Shown: positions 45,857 to 54,976 of the stretch, in pieces | Position numbering within the stretch: the first letter of the stretch is position 1 | How the letters are laid out: each line of letters starts with the position of its first letter | Assembly: GCA_963814165.1 (NCBI GenBank) | Contig: CAWFBW010000001.1 | Coordinates: forward strand, 129,207 to 193,206 | Direction of reading: 5' to 3' | Origin: DASRAA01 sp963814165 | GTDB lineage: Bacteria > Acidobacteriota > Terriglobia > Terriglobales > Acidobacteriaceae | DNA: 64,000 nt | Made by a program: the position numbers and the translations under genes | The notes under the pieces: generated by a model | What the model was told of the DNA's origin: nothing | The model's database searches: none | The model's input: only the letters and a program-made list of their open reading frames with translations

Positions 45857-47791
45857 ATGTGCGGCATCGCTGGATTTTTGCACACCGACGGCTCCCCGGC
45901 CGACGAGCGCATCGTCCGCCGCATGACCGACGTTATCGCGCACCGCGGCCCCGACGGCTCAGGTCACTACGTTCGGGGAGAAGTCGCGCTCGGGCACCGC
46001 CGCCTCAGCATCATCGACCTCGCTACCGGCGGCCAGCCCATGTCTGACGAGAACGACACCGTCTGGGTCACCTACAACGGCGAGATCTTCAATCACGCTG
46101 ACATTCGTCCCGAGCTCGAGGCCGCCGGCCACGGTTACAAAAGCCACTGCGATACCGAAACCATCATCCACGCCTACGAACAGTGGGGCGACCAGTCCGT
46201 CGCCCGCTATCGGGGAATGTTTGCCTACGCAATCTGGGACCAGAACAAGCGCCAGCTCTTCTGCGTTCGGGATAGGCTTGGCATCAAACCCTTTTACTAC
46301 TACTGGGACGGACGTCTCTTCGCCTTTGCCTCGGAGATCAAGTCCCTGCTCCAGTATCCCGCCATCAGCGCACACTTTAATGACGCGGTGCTGCCCGAGT
46401 ATCTCGCCTTCGGATACGTCAGCGGAGCCGATACGATGTTCGCAGGCATCCGCAAGCTGATGCCCGGTCACACCATGACAGTGACCTGCGGACCTTCACC
46501 ACGACTCGAAATCAAGCAGTACTGGGAAGCCCCCTGCCCAGCACAATTCGACGAGCGCCCCGACCACGAATGGATTGCTGACTGCCGCTCGCGGCTCGAA
46601 GACGTCGTTCGCATGCGTCTCATGTCCGACGTGCCCCTGGGCATGTTCCTCAGCGGCGGAGTCGACTCCAGCGCCATTGCAGCCATCATCAAACGTCAGG
46701 CTGATGGCCCCGTGAAGACCTTCTCTGTCGGATACAGCGAATCCAAGTTCAGCGAACTCTCAGAAGCCCGCCAGGTGGCGCAGCAAATCGGTACCGACCA
46801 CCACGAAGTCCAAATCTCCATGGAGGACTTCTTCAACGCCCTGCCACGCCTTGTTTGGCACGAAGACGAACCCATCAGCTGGCCTTCGAGCGTCTCGCTC
46901 TACTTCGTCTCCAAGCTGGCGCGCCAAGAAGTGAAGGTCGTCCTCACCGGCGAGGGCAGCGACGAACTCTTCGCCGGATACGGCCGCTATCGCTTTTATC
47001 AACTCAACGCCGACTGGATGCGCGCCTACAGCGTCGTTCCCAGCGGCCTTCGCAAGTCCATCCAGAATGCGGTCGCCGATTCAGCGTTACTTTCTGCCAA
47101 CCTCCGCCGTAAACTCGGCCACACGGTGCTGGGACGCGGTTCCGACATCGAATCGCTCTACCTCAACAACTTCTACTGCGCCTTCGGACTCGACGAGCAA
47201 AGTAGACTGCTGAATCGCGAGTTCTCGCAAAATCCTTACGCCACATTCCTACAGCGTTGGAATTCCGTCAGCCAGTCGCCAATCCTGCCTCGCTTGCTGT
47301 ACGCCGATCAGAAGACCTACCTCGTCGAACTCCTCATGAAGCAAGACCAGATGAGCATGGCCACCTCTATCGAGAGCCGCGTACCGTTCCTCGATCACCA
47401 GTTCGTAGAGTTTGCCGCCTCGGTTCCACCGCACATGAAGCTTCGAGGCAAGCAGGGAAAGTACATCATGAAGAAGGCGGTGGAAGACCTTATCCCGCGC
47501 GACATCATTTATCGCAAGAAAATGGGATTCCCGACGCCGATCGCGGCGTGGCTGCTGCGCCCTGAGGCGTCTTCCATCCGCGATTACCTGCGCGATCGCG
47601 ACGGCATTCTTGCGGCCTATACCGACCCCGCGTACCTGAATAATCTGATCGACAAACACGATCGCGGCGTTCACGACGCTACCGACCGCATCTGGCGGCT
47701 GCTCAATTTGCAGGTCTGGGGCGACATGTGTCTCACCGGCCGGCGCGAGCAATTCTGGGAAGGCCTCATGCCCGCCGCCGTCACTGCCTAG
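45857..47791 (+). CDS. asnB: AsnB-type glutamine amidotransferase (copy 2, intact)
   Basis: 644 residues. Catalytic N-terminal Cys in MCGIAGFLHTDGSPAD; glutaminase loop MTDVIAHRGPDGSGHY and TYNGEIFNH. The synthetase domain has the ATP pyrophosphatase motif PLGMFLSGGVDSSAIAAIIK, VVLTGEGSDELFAGYGRY, and the C-terminal KMGFPTPIAAWLL. It is in the size range of the exosortase-A system amidotransferases and of asparagine synthetase B, so the real acceptor may be a sugar carboxylate (giving an amide) rather than aspartate. No ribosome binding site is visible; it is probably coupled to the ligase gene ending four bases upstream. Confidence 0.92.
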   Translation: MCGIAGFLHTDGSPADERIVRRMTDVIAHRGPDGSGHYVRGEVALGHRRLSIIDLATGGQPMSDENDTVWVTYNGEIFNHADIRPELEAAGHGYKSHCDTETIIHAYEQWGDQSVARYRGMFAYAIWDQNKRQLFCVRDRLGIKPFYYYWDGRLFAFASEIKSLLQYPAISAHFNDAVLPEYLAFGYVSGADTMFAGIRKLMPGHTMTVTCGPSPRLEIKQYWEAPCPAQFDERPDHEWIADCRSRLEDVVRMRLMSDVPLGMFLSGGVDSSAIAAIIKRQADGPVKTFSVGYSESKFSELSEARQVAQQIGTDHHEVQISMEDFFNALPRLVWHEDEPISWPSSVSLYFVSKLARQEVKVVLTGEGSDELFAGYGRYRFYQLNADWMRAYSVVPSGLRKSIQNAVADSALLSANLRRKLGHTVLGRGSDIESLYLNNFYCAFGLDEQSRLLNREFSQNPYATFLQRWNSVSQSPILPRLLYADQKTYLVELLMKQDQMSMATSIESRVPFLDHQFVEFAASVPPHMKLRGKQGKYIMKKAVEDLIPRDIIYRKKMGFPTPIAAWLLRPEASSIRDYLRDRDGILAAYTDPAYLNNLIDKHDRGVHDATDRIWRLLNLQVWGDMCLTGRREQFWEGLMPAAVTA

Positions 47792-47904
47792 ACGCGCCGC
47801 GATGACGTCAGCTTTCTGATAAAAGACGTCCTCCCTGGTCTGCGTCATGAAATTGCGTTTGTCGCTACAGACCTACTCGCGTCATCAGTGGTTGCACTTT
47901 CGCG

Positions 47905-48035
47905 CAAGGCTCCTCTGTGCCTCGATGTCTGTGGAGCGGATTTCGCTTTTGCCTTGTGCCCGATCTTTCTCCGTGTCCTCTGCGCCTCCGTCGTGAATCG
48001 TCCGCTGTCACTTGCAACTTGAAACTCGAAACCTG
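47905..48035. repeat. Dispersed repeat region (CTCTGTGCCTC...CTCCGTCGTGAAT, CTTGAAACTCGAAACC)
   Basis: The 255-bp gap after asnB has no gene. It holds CTCCTCTGTGCCTCGATGTC and CTCCGTGTCCTCTGCGCCTC, which are related to the reverse complement of ACCACAGAGACACAGAGGC at 53501-53519. It ends with tandem-like CTTGCAACTTGAAACTCGAAACC units of the sort also seen near 2060. These are low-complexity repeats shared between intergenic regions. Confidence 0.4.
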
Positions 48036-48046
48036 AAACTGGATTG

Positions 48047-49231
48047 GTGAAGATCCTGTGGGTCAAGACCGACTTCCTGCATCCCACCACACGCGGCGGC
48101 CAGATCCGCACGCTCGAGACCATCCAGCGACTGCACGCTCGTCACGAGGTGCACTACGTTGCTTATGATAATCCGGCGCAACCCGAAGGTCTGCAGCGTG
48201 CTCACGAATATTGCTCTTTCGCCTACCCTTTGACCCTCGATGTCCCGCCGCGCCGTTCGCTCAAGTTCGGTGGGCAACTCCTCGCCAACTTGTTTTCACC
48301 CTTGCCTCTCTCGATAACGCGCTATTGCTCGACAGTCATGCGCGACCAGATCACGAAATTGGTCAGCACCATTTCCTTCGATAGCCTGGTCTGCGACTTC
48401 CTGACACCCGCACCCAACTTTCCGGACATGAGCAAAGTCGTGCTCTTCCAGCACAACGTCGAAACCATGATCTGGCGACGCCATGTCGAGCAGTCTCCTG
48501 ACCCTTTGAGCAAAGCGTATTTTCAGGTGCAGGCTGATCGCATGTTCAACTGCGAACGCGACATGTGTCGCGCCGCCGCGCGCGTGATCGCGGTATCGTC
48601 GCAGGACGCAGTCATGATGAAGAAGATGTTCAACGTCGAAGCCTTCAGCGTGCCGACCGGTGTCGACCTCGACTACTTCCGCCGCCCAGCCGACACGCCG
48701 CACAAGTCCGACCTCGTCTTCGTGGGATCCATGGACTGGCTGCCCAACTTGGATGGCGTCAACTACTTTGTGAGAGAGGTCATGCCGCTCATCTGGCGGC
48801 GCAAGCCGGGTTGCACGCTCGCCGTCGTCGGCCGAGCACCGGCACCCGATATCCGCGCATTGGCAGAGAAGGATTCGCGCATCACCGTGACTGGCACCGT
48901 CCCCGACGTTCGCCCCTACCTTTGGGGCGCGACCGCGTCCGTCGTGCCCCTTCGTATCGGCGGCGGGACCCGCCTAAAGATTTATGAAGCTATGGCGGCG
49001 GGAACCCCTACCGTTTCGAGCTCAACTGGTGCCGAAGGCCTCGATGTATCCCATCCTTACAACATCCGCCTCGCCGACACGCCAGAGACTTTCGCCGCCG
49101 AATGTCTGACCCTGCTGAGCGACCAGGCCCAGCGCGAAGCCATGGCCGCGGCAGCGCTGCACCTTGTGACCTCGCGCTATTCCTGGGATGCCATCACCGA
49201 CGAATTCGAACAACTCCTGATCGGCGAATGA
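48047..49231 (+). CDS. GT4 glycosyltransferase, exosortase-locus (TIGR03087-like) type
   Basis: 394 residues from GTG 48047 (TTG 48044 is directly before it). N-terminus KILWVKTDFLHPTTRGGQIR; acceptor loop VLFQHNVETMIWRRH; VIAVSSQDAVMMKKMF, VGSMDWLPNLDGVNYFVREV; donor site PLRIGGGTRLKIYEAMAAGTP. The N-terminus and the SMDW...N block are like the glycosyltransferases found with PEP-CTERM/EpsH systems. Part of the ligase-amidotransferase-GT-dehydrogenase series read rightward. Confidence 0.86.
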   Translation: MKILWVKTDFLHPTTRGGQIRTLETIQRLHARHEVHYVAYDNPAQPEGLQRAHEYCSFAYPLTLDVPPRRSLKFGGQLLANLFSPLPLSITRYCSTVMRDQITKLVSTISFDSLVCDFLTPAPNFPDMSKVVLFQHNVETMIWRRHVEQSPDPLSKAYFQVQADRMFNCERDMCRAAARVIAVSSQDAVMMKKMFNVEAFSVPTGVDLDYFRRPADTPHKSDLVFVGSMDWLPNLDGVNYFVREVMPLIWRRKPGCTLAVVGRAPAPDIRALAEKDSRITVTGTVPDVRPYLWGATASVVPLRIGGGTRLKIYEAMAAGTPTVSSSTGAEGLDVSHPYNIRLADTPETFAAECLTLLSDQAQREAMAAAALHLVTSRYSWDAITDEFEQLLIGE

Positions 49232-49343
49232 CAAGGCCATTCCCTGCCGACAACTACACCGGTGCCTTGGTCCGTCGTAAGATAAGTACTGACGGTCTCG
49301 GGCCAGGAACTAGCCCCACCGCATTCAAAAGGACACAGCACCT

Positions 49344-50639
49344 ATGCCTGAAAAGCCCATTATCGCGGTATTCGGACTCGGTTACGTCGGATGCGTCACA
49401 GCCGCTTGCTTCGCAGAACTCGGTTTTCGTGTCATCGGCGTCGATGTCGACGAACGCAAGGTAGAAGCCATACGCGAAGGCCGATCCCCGTTTTACGAGC
49501 CTGGACTGGAGCCTCTGATCGCCAAGCACCTTCGCGGCGGAGCGCTGCAAGCTACTCTCTCCACAGGGGATGCGCTGCGGGACGCCGATTTCGCTTTCCT
49601 GTGCGTCGGCACGCCTTCTGCTGCCAATGGAAATCTCAATTTGGATTATTTGCGGAAGGTTTCTTCCGATATCGGCATGCATCTGGATGGGCGTTCCAAA
49701 CCGCTGACTGTGGTGGTGCGGAGCACGGTGTTTCCGGGAAGTTGCGATGAGGTGGTAGCGCCGTATGTTGAACCCAAGGCGGCAGTAGTTTCGAATCCCG
49801 AGTTTCTGCGGGAAGGTACTGCAGTGAAAGACTTTATGGAGCCTTCGCTGGTGGTGGTTGGCAGCCATGATCGCGCTGCCGCCGAGCGGGTTGCCGCGCT
49901 CTACACCGGATTGCCGGTGGAAACCTCGGTGGTCGCCCTGCGGACTGCGGAACTTATCAAGTACACCTGTAACACGTTCCACGCGTTGAAGATAGCCTTT
50001 GCCAACGAGATCGGCACGCTGTCGGCCTCGCTGGGCCTCGACGGCGCTGAGGTCATGGATACCGTCTGCAAAGACACTAAGCTCAACATTTCAAAGGCCT
50101 ATATGAAGCCGGGCTTCGCCTTTGGCGGCTCGTGCCTGCCCAAGGACCTACGCGGGCTTACCTATCGCGCCCGCCAGCTTGATCTCGAACTGCCGCTGCT
50201 GAACTCGGTAATGCCCAGTAACGAGGCGCATATCGCGCGGGCGTTCCGGCGAATTATGGAGACTGGCAGCCGCAAAATCGGCGTGTACGGGCTCAGCTTC
50301 AAGCCCGACACCGACGACCTGCGCGAGAGTCCCGGCGTTGCACTCATCGAGCGCCTCATCGGCAAAGGTATTGATATTAAAGTATTTGATCCCTACATTC
50401 AGTTGGACGCAATCTACGGCAGCAACCTGGGATTCCTGCTCAGCTCGCTGCCCCACATCGGCCGCTCAATGGAAAAGAGCCTGGAAAGCATAATGGGCTG
50501 GGCGGAACTGATTGTGGTGACCCAGAACCCAAATGCTGAATCACAACGAATACTCGATCAGTCGCCCGTGCCGATTATCGATGTGGCCAGCGCGGAAATC
50601 CCAGCGGCACCGAAGCTCGAGCCGACGCGGTGGATTTAA
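49344..50639 (+). CDS. GDP-mannose/UDP-glucose 6-dehydrogenase
   Basis: 431 residues. The N-terminal Rossmann fold is IIAVFGLGYVGCVTAACFAE with VIGVDVDERKV; FLCVGTPSAANGNLNLDYL; VVVRSTVFPGSCDE; NPEFLREGTAVKDFMEPSLV; ELIKYTCNTFHALKIAFANE; and the catalytic Cys in FAFGGSCLPKDLRGLTYRA. The C-terminal NAD-binding domain is KIGVYGLSFKPDTDDLRESP. It oxidises an NDP-hexose to the uronic acid in two NAD-dependent steps. The details (PGSCDEVV, GFAFGGSCLPKDLRAL-like) are closer to AlgD than to Ugd, but substrate choice is inferred. A uronic acid product would give the AsnB proteins a carboxylate to amidate. Confidence 0.92.
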   Translation: MPEKPIIAVFGLGYVGCVTAACFAELGFRVIGVDVDERKVEAIREGRSPFYEPGLEPLIAKHLRGGALQATLSTGDALRDADFAFLCVGTPSAANGNLNLDYLRKVSSDIGMHLDGRSKPLTVVVRSTVFPGSCDEVVAPYVEPKAAVVSNPEFLREGTAVKDFMEPSLVVVGSHDRAAAERVAALYTGLPVETSVVALRTAELIKYTCNTFHALKIAFANEIGTLSASLGLDGAEVMDTVCKDTKLNISKAYMKPGFAFGGSCLPKDLRGLTYRARQLDLELPLLNSVMPSNEAHIARAFRRIMETGSRKIGVYGLSFKPDTDDLRESPGVALIERLIGKGIDIKVFDPYIQLDAIYGSNLGFLLSSLPHIGRSMEKSLESIMGWAELIVVTQNPNAESQRILDQSPVPIIDVASAEIPAAPKLEPTRWI

Positions 50640-50658
50640 CTTATTCTCTGCATTAGGC

Positions 50659-51639
50659 TTACGGAAGTTCTCCTTCCTCTACCAGCGCTTGGGTTTGGGT
50701 TGATTTTCCGGTGCCTCGGCTGATGAGGAAGACGGCCAGCAGCGTCAGGAGACCGGCCAGCAGCACGTGGACGTTGATTACCTCGCTGGCCCAGAGCCAT
50801 CCCATAACTACTGCAATTACAGGGTTTACGTAGGTATGGGTCGAGACCAGCGTGGGCGAAACATGGTCGAGCAGCCAGGTGTAGGCGGTAAACGTGATGA
50901 TGGAGCCGAAGGTAATCAAGTAGGCCAGCGAGAGCCAGGAGCGGGGCGTGACCGCTGCCATGTGAAGCTTGGAATACTCTCCAGTTACGCCCGCAACTGA
51001 TAGCAAAATAAGGGACCCAATGATCTCCGGCATGCCCGCCCGGGCGAGCGCGTTGCGGGGCAACGGGGCCTTCAGCGAATACATCACACCTGCCGACCAG
51101 GCCAATGTTCCCAACAAGATAGCGACGGAGCCGATGACGACGGCGTGATTGCCGGAGAGCGTTTCCTCGCCGACGAGCAGGCCGACACCGGCAATGCCGA
51201 GGAGCAATCCCATGATGGTCTTTCCTGTAAGTCGTTCGCCATGAGTCAGTAAAGCAGCCATGACGGCGATCCAGATGGGCTCGCTGGCGATGAGCAGCGC
51301 GGCCCAGCCGGAGGGCACTACGGTCTCAGCCCAATGCAGGCTGCCGTGGCCTAAGACGAAGTAAAGAAAGCCCAAAACGACGCTGGCACGCCATTCGCGC
51401 CAGGTTGGGCGATAGCCGCGAAGGTAGGCCCAACTCAGCAAGAATGTTCCGGCGATGACGTGGCGGAAGCCGGCGACGACCAGCGGCGGGATGGTCTCCA
51501 CCGCGTAACGTATTGCAAGATAGGTAGATCCCCAGACAACGTAGATGGCGAGGAAGGCTAGCAAAAGCGCAAGACGGCTGGGCGGGGCGGGTCCGGCCGG
51601 TCGCCGGCGGGTTCCGAAGCTGGCGGAACTGCTCGTCAT
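50659..51639 (-). CDS. EamA-domain (DMT family) exporter
   Basis: 326 residues, ten hydrophobic helices in two EamA repeats, inner membrane. First repeat: LALLLAFLAIYVVWGSTYLA, the YedA/RhaT-like N-terminal signature, with VVAGFRHVIAGTFLLSWAYL. Second repeat: AILLGTLAWSAGVMYSLKAP and the closing GWLWASEVINVHVLLAGLLT. Probably exports an amino acid or other small metabolite; the substrate is unknown. ATG 51639; a TATACT box lies about 25 bases upstream. Convergent with the dehydrogenase, only 19 bases apart, so transcription must terminate within one of the two coding regions. Confidence 0.85.
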   Translation of the reverse strand: MTSSSASFGTRRRPAGPAPPSRLALLLAFLAIYVVWGSTYLAIRYAVETIPPLVVAGFRHVIAGTFLLSWAYLRGYRPTWREWRASVVLGFLYFVLGHGSLHWAETVVPSGWAALLIASEPIWIAVMAALLTHGERLTGKTIMGLLLGIAGVGLLVGEETLSGNHAVVIGSVAILLGTLAWSAGVMYSLKAPLPRNALARAGMPEIIGSLILLSVAGVTGEYSKLHMAAVTPRSWLSLAYLITFGSIITFTAYTWLLDHVSPTLVSTHTYVNPVIAVVMGWLWASEVINVHVLLAGLLTLLAVFLISRGTGKSTQTQALVEEGELP

Positions 51640-51737
51640 GGAAAGCGAAATCGCTGGTCGCAGTATACGCGGCGAAACGGTCTAAAATGAGGGTGTTATA
51701 ACGACCATTATAATGTCATTTCAGAGGGAATTTTGAG

Positions 51738-52508
51738 TCAGTTTTTCGCTGACTGGCTGTCGTGATTTTCGCCGGAAGCCTGGACCCGGTAGTTTTCATA
51801 CCGGATCTTGAGGACCGAGCGCCCGCCGAGGCGGACATCGGAAACCGTCTCGTTGGAAGACGGCAGGTAAAATTCGCCGATCTTCTGGTACTGATGATGG
51901 ATCTCAGATTTCTTGATCCAGAACGACGGGTTCTTCGCAGGCTCGGCGTCGATGCGAACCACCGCGAAGTCCGTAGCGTCAATCCAGATGGTGCCACGGT
52001 AGAGAAACTTGGTCTCATGCAAGGGCTCGACGTCCATCACGTATGAGTCGCGGCCGGCGGAGGCATCGCACCCGCGCAACGTGAAGTGGTAATTGGCGGT
52101 GGTAAGCGCTGTGGCTTTTCGATTGGATTCATCACTGGAGGATTCCTGCTCGGACTCGAGCAACCGATGCAGCACGCGGCTCAGGATGAGTTTCGAGCCT
52201 GACTCGGAAATGACGGTGAACTGCTTGGTCCCGGGCGCGAGGTAGGAGACGTTGACCTTCATCTCAGCGTTGCGCGAGGAGGGAAAGCCGGTGTAGTCGA
52301 GGGAGTAATGCCGTTCACCCTCGAAGCCTTGCAGGCGTTGGGCACGCTCGGCGTTTTTGGCGGCGAGGCGCTGGGAGACCTGTTCAGCAGTAAGATTCAG
52401 CGCAAGACTGCAGGGCTGAATACTATCGTCAAAAGCGGCTGCGGCAGCTACCAACAACGCGGTGCAAAGCAAGCTGACAAGAAAAGTGCTTCGGATTGGC
52501 GACATCAT
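51738..52508 (-). CDS. Secreted protein with LolA-like fold, function unknown
   Basis: 256 residues from ATG 52508 (ATG 52505 and an upstream ATG at 52535 are alternatives). Signal peptide STFLVSLLCTALLVAAAAA with no lipobox. Then LNLTAEQVSQRLAAKNAERA and a beta-sheet-rich domain of the outer-membrane-lipoprotein-sorting type (YSLDYTGFPSSRNAEMKVNV, DSYVMDVEPLHETKFLYRGT, IWIDATDFAVVRIDAEPAKN, KKSEIHHQYQKIGEFYLPSS). Such proteins in this phylum are periplasmic and mostly uncharacterised. It stands alone between the exporter and the enoyl-CoA hydratase. Confidence 0.65.
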   Translation of the reverse strand: MMSPIRSTFLVSLLCTALLVAAAAAFDDSIQPCSLALNLTAEQVSQRLAAKNAERAQRLQGFEGERHYSLDYTGFPSSRNAEMKVNVSYLAPGTKQFTVISESGSKLILSRVLHRLLESEQESSSDESNRKATALTTANYHFTLRGCDASAGRDSYVMDVEPLHETKFLYRGTIWIDATDFAVVRIDAEPAKNPSFWIKKSEIHHQYQKIGEFYLPSSNETVSDVRLGGRSVLKIRYENYRVQASGENHDSQSAKN

Positions 52509-52716
52509 AAGCGCGGGGCCGCCGCGGGGGTGCAAGGCAGGTACGACCCGGTAACTGCGATAGCCACGTAACGCTCCTGAAACACATTCTATAAGGGAAA
52601 CAACAACAGAAGAGGCCTTAGTTCAATATCACCGCTTCCCTGATTTTCTTCCAGTACAATTCCGACTGCGCGACGGTATCGATTGAGAGGGGTAACTGCG
52701 CACGCGAGGAATCATC

Positions 52717-53488
52717 ATGGGTCATATCAACACCGAACTACACGAAAATGTTCTGCGCATCTGCATCGACCGTCCGGAAAAGAAGAATGCCCTGACGGTG
52801 GCGATGTACACCGCGATGGCGGAAGCGGTGGAGCATGGGGAAGCCAACCCCGAGGTGCGGGTGATGCTGCTGCACGGCAACGGGGACTCGTTCACCGCGG
52901 GCAACGACTTGCAGGACTTCATGGCGAACCCGTGGAAGGGGCAGGACGTGCCTCCGGCGGTGCGCTTCATGCTGGCTGTGGCGCACGCGAAAAAGCCGGT
53001 GATTGTCGCGATACAAGGGTCAACGGTGGGGATCGGTGTGACGATCCTGCTGCACTGCGACCTGGTGTACGCGGCTGATGACGCGAAGTTGGTGATGCCG
53101 TTCGTGAACCTTGGGCATCATTCCCGAGGCTGGTTCGACGCTGCTGGTGCCGGCGCTGATGGGACATCAGCGGGCGGCGGAGTTGCTGATGCTGGGGACT
53201 CCGATCACGGCACAGCGAGCGTATGAACTGGGGCTGGTGAATGCGGTGGTGACTCCCGAAAAGCTGATGGAGACCGCGATGGCAGCGGCGCAGACGCTGT
53301 CGGAAAAGCCGGCGGCGGCGATTCGGGCGACTAAGGCGTTGATGAAGAAGCCGATGGCGGAGGAAGTGGAGCGGGTGATCCAGGAGGAGTTGAAGGAGCT
53401 GGCCGAACGGTTGAGTTCTCCGGAGTGCCGCGAGGCGCTGATGGCGTTTCTGCAGAAACGGAAGCCGGATTTCAAGCAGTTTCAGTAG
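52717..53488 (+). CDS. Enoyl-CoA hydratase/isomerase family protein (frameshifted)
   Basis: Crotonase-fold enzyme of about 256 residues. NVLRICIDRPEKKNALTVAM, the oxyanion-hole segments DSFTAGNDLQDF and IVAIQGSTVGIGVTILLHCD, then LVMPFVNLG. At 53112-53115 the sequence CTTGGGCATC carries one G too many; removing it gives NLGIIPEAGSTLLVPALMGH and continues to the stop (HQRAAELLMLGTPITAQRAY). The span is one base over a multiple of three. ENDL replaces the usual ADI loop. EAG follows the usual Glu position (IIPEAG), so a hydratase or isomerase is plausible. ATG 52717. Probably fatty-acid metabolism; not linked to neighbours. Confidence 0.85.
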
Positions 53489-53499
53489 TGCGGAGAAGT

Positions 53500-53633
53500 T
53501 ACCACAGAGACACAGAGGCGAAGAGAAGGCTGGGGATTTTCAACGTGAAAGACACGAAAGGCAATAGATCCACGATGCATCCCCACAGATACAGCCCCGC
53601 CCTGGCCAAAACTGGGCTAGAACGAGGCACCCA
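53500..53633. repeat. Dispersed repeats in the gap 53489-53712
   Basis: ACCACAGAGACACAGAGGC at 53501-53519 is a low-complexity unit related to the one at about 47.9 kb. At 53598-53633 GCCCTGGCCAAAACTGGGC followed by GAGGCACCC resembles the palindrome at 2.2 kb (GGCCAAAACCGGGCC then GGGGCACCC). No gene in the gap. Confidence 0.45.
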
Positions 53634-53712
53634 GATTGGATTGTGTGTTGCCCGGGCCCCGCGCCCGCCGCACAGCCCGTCGTTCCTGACATCACCATCC
53701 GCAGATCGAAGA

Positions 53713-53949
53713 TCAGAGGTCCGAGTACGAACGTGTGCCACGCGCCGGTCTTTTCGAAATAAGTCGTCGAAGGAGATGGCCTTTCCACATCCACAAGCCC
53801 GTAAGAACCATTACAGGAAGAAAGACAAACCGAGTAGCGGGTGCATAGTCTGGAAGTTTTTCAAACGGACTATAAATGTAGCCGAGTATCGGAATGGCAA
53901 AGACGATGTGAATCCAGCGAAGAATCGAACGTTGGGTGCTTTGGTTCAT
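53713..53949 (-). CDS. Small membrane protein of unknown function
   Basis: 78 residues from ATG 53949, which has GAGGTGG just upstream; the longer open frame to 54006 overlaps the preceding gene. Two hydrophobic segments (ILRWIHIVFAIPILGYIYSP and RFVFLPVMVLTGLWMWKGHL) give a probable two-helix inner-membrane protein with a basic C-terminus. Last gene of the leftward arsR-VOC-SRPBCC cassette; small membrane proteins of this sort often follow SRPBCC genes, role unknown. Confidence 0.65.
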   Translation of the reverse strand: MNQSTQRSILRWIHIVFAIPILGYIYSPFEKLPDYAPATRFVFLPVMVLTGLWMWKGHLLRRLISKRPARGTRSYSDL

Positions 53950-53962
53950 GTTCCACCTCGAT

Positions 53963-54547
53963 TCATGACTCTTGAGCCGTCTTCGGTGGCCAGTTGGGCG
54001 TTTCAATACCGAACTGCTTGGCGTACTCGGCGTTCAATCGCTGCCAGCCGAACTTCATGGCCTCGGGGCCGACGATGCGGCCAACCGGCTCGCCCGCGAG
54101 GAGCCGCTGAAGAACATCGAAACAAATGTGCCACCCGGCAGCACCCATCGCGATGAAGCGGCGATCGATGTTGGTCCATAGCGTCAGGCGGGTGCCGCCA
54201 TCCAAGGCTTCGAGTTCCCACCGCATATCGTGATCACCCCATTTGTACTCAAGCACCTCGGGGGCGTCTGCCCGTGTGACTGTTGTTTCGGAAATCTGCG
54301 GCTTCGGCGCTGCAACGGTGGTAAGCTTCACCGCGGCTCCAACCGTACCCAGGTTGCCATCGGCTTCAAAGGGCGCCCACTCGCGCAGATGCGCGGGGCT
54401 GGTGAGCGCCTGCCAGACTTTTTCCGGCGAGTGGCGCAGTTCTCTGACGAGAATGAGCGTCCACTGGTCTTCGCTCTTTTGTACCAGGTCCTTTCGTATC
54501 TGCGCCCCGCTTGCCGGACCAGGTGTGTACTGCTCGCGATCAGTCAT
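53963..54547 (-). CDS. SRPBCC (AHSA1-like) protein
   Basis: 194 residues with a START/AHSA1 hydrophobic-cavity fold: LILVRELRHSPEKVWQALTS, PAHLREWAPFEADGNLGTVG, VLEYKWGDHDMRWELEALDG, RLTLWTNIDRRFIAMGAAGW. ATG 54547. AHSA1-like genes next to an ArsR regulator and a VOC gene are a common cassette, probably for binding or detoxifying a small hydrophobic compound; none has a defined ligand here. Confidence 0.85.
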   Translation of the reverse strand: MTDREQYTPGPASGAQIRKDLVQKSEDQWTLILVRELRHSPEKVWQALTSPAHLREWAPFEADGNLGTVGAAVKLTTVAAPKPQISETTVTRADAPEVLEYKWGDHDMRWELEALDGGTRLTLWTNIDRRFIAMGAAGWHICFDVLQRLLAGEPVGRIVGPEAMKFGWQRLNAEYAKQFGIETPNWPPKTAQES

Positions 54548-54568
54548 CTACCTTCTCCTTGCACCGCC

Positions 54569-54961
54569 CTACCGGCGCATCAGCTGGGTGAGCTGAATCA
54601 GGTTGCCGCAGGTGTCGTTCAGCATCGCAATGGTCGAGCCGGTCACCTCGGTGGGCGGCATGGTGAATTCGGCGCCGCGCGCCTTGATGCGCTCGTAGTC
54701 GCCCTTGACGTCGTCGGTGAAAAACATGGCCGCGGGCTGGCCCTGTTGAAATATCGCCTGCTGATACGTTTTGGCCGCGGGATTGTCGTTCCGCGCCAGT
54801 TGCAGCTCAGTGCCTTCGGGATCCTCGGGCGAGGCCACGGTCAGCCAGCGATATGGGCCCTGACTGAAATCGGTCTTCTTGGCAAACCCGAGTATCTCCG
54901 TATAGAAGTGCAGGGCCTTGTCTTGATCATCCACGTATACGCTGGTCAATTTGATCTTCAT
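54569..54961 (-). CDS. VOC/glyoxalase-family protein
   Basis: 130 residues with two beta-alpha-beta-beta-beta modules: IKLTSVYVDDQDKALHFYTE with ILGFAKKTDFSQGPYRWLTV, and AAMFFTDDVKGDYERIKARG with FTMPPTEVTGSTIAMLNDTCGN (the last quoted in part). The metal-binding His/Glu set of glyoxalase I is not evident, so it may be a binding protein or a divergent dioxygenase-fold enzyme. ATG 54961; preceded by AAAGGAGAAACG at about 54964-54975. Confidence 0.83.
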   Translation of the reverse strand: MKIKLTSVYVDDQDKALHFYTEILGFAKKTDFSQGPYRWLTVASPEDPEGTELQLARNDNPAAKTYQQAIFQQGQPAAMFFTDDVKGDYERIKARGAEFTMPPTEVTGSTIAMLNDTCGNLIQLTQLMRR

Positions 54962-54976
54962 TTCGTTTCTCCTTTG

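Noticed and set aside
53425..54156. 243-residue plus-strand open frame across 53.4-54.2 kb
   Set aside because: Begins inside the enoyl-CoA hydratase, crosses a repeat and runs antisense to the SRPBCC cassette.
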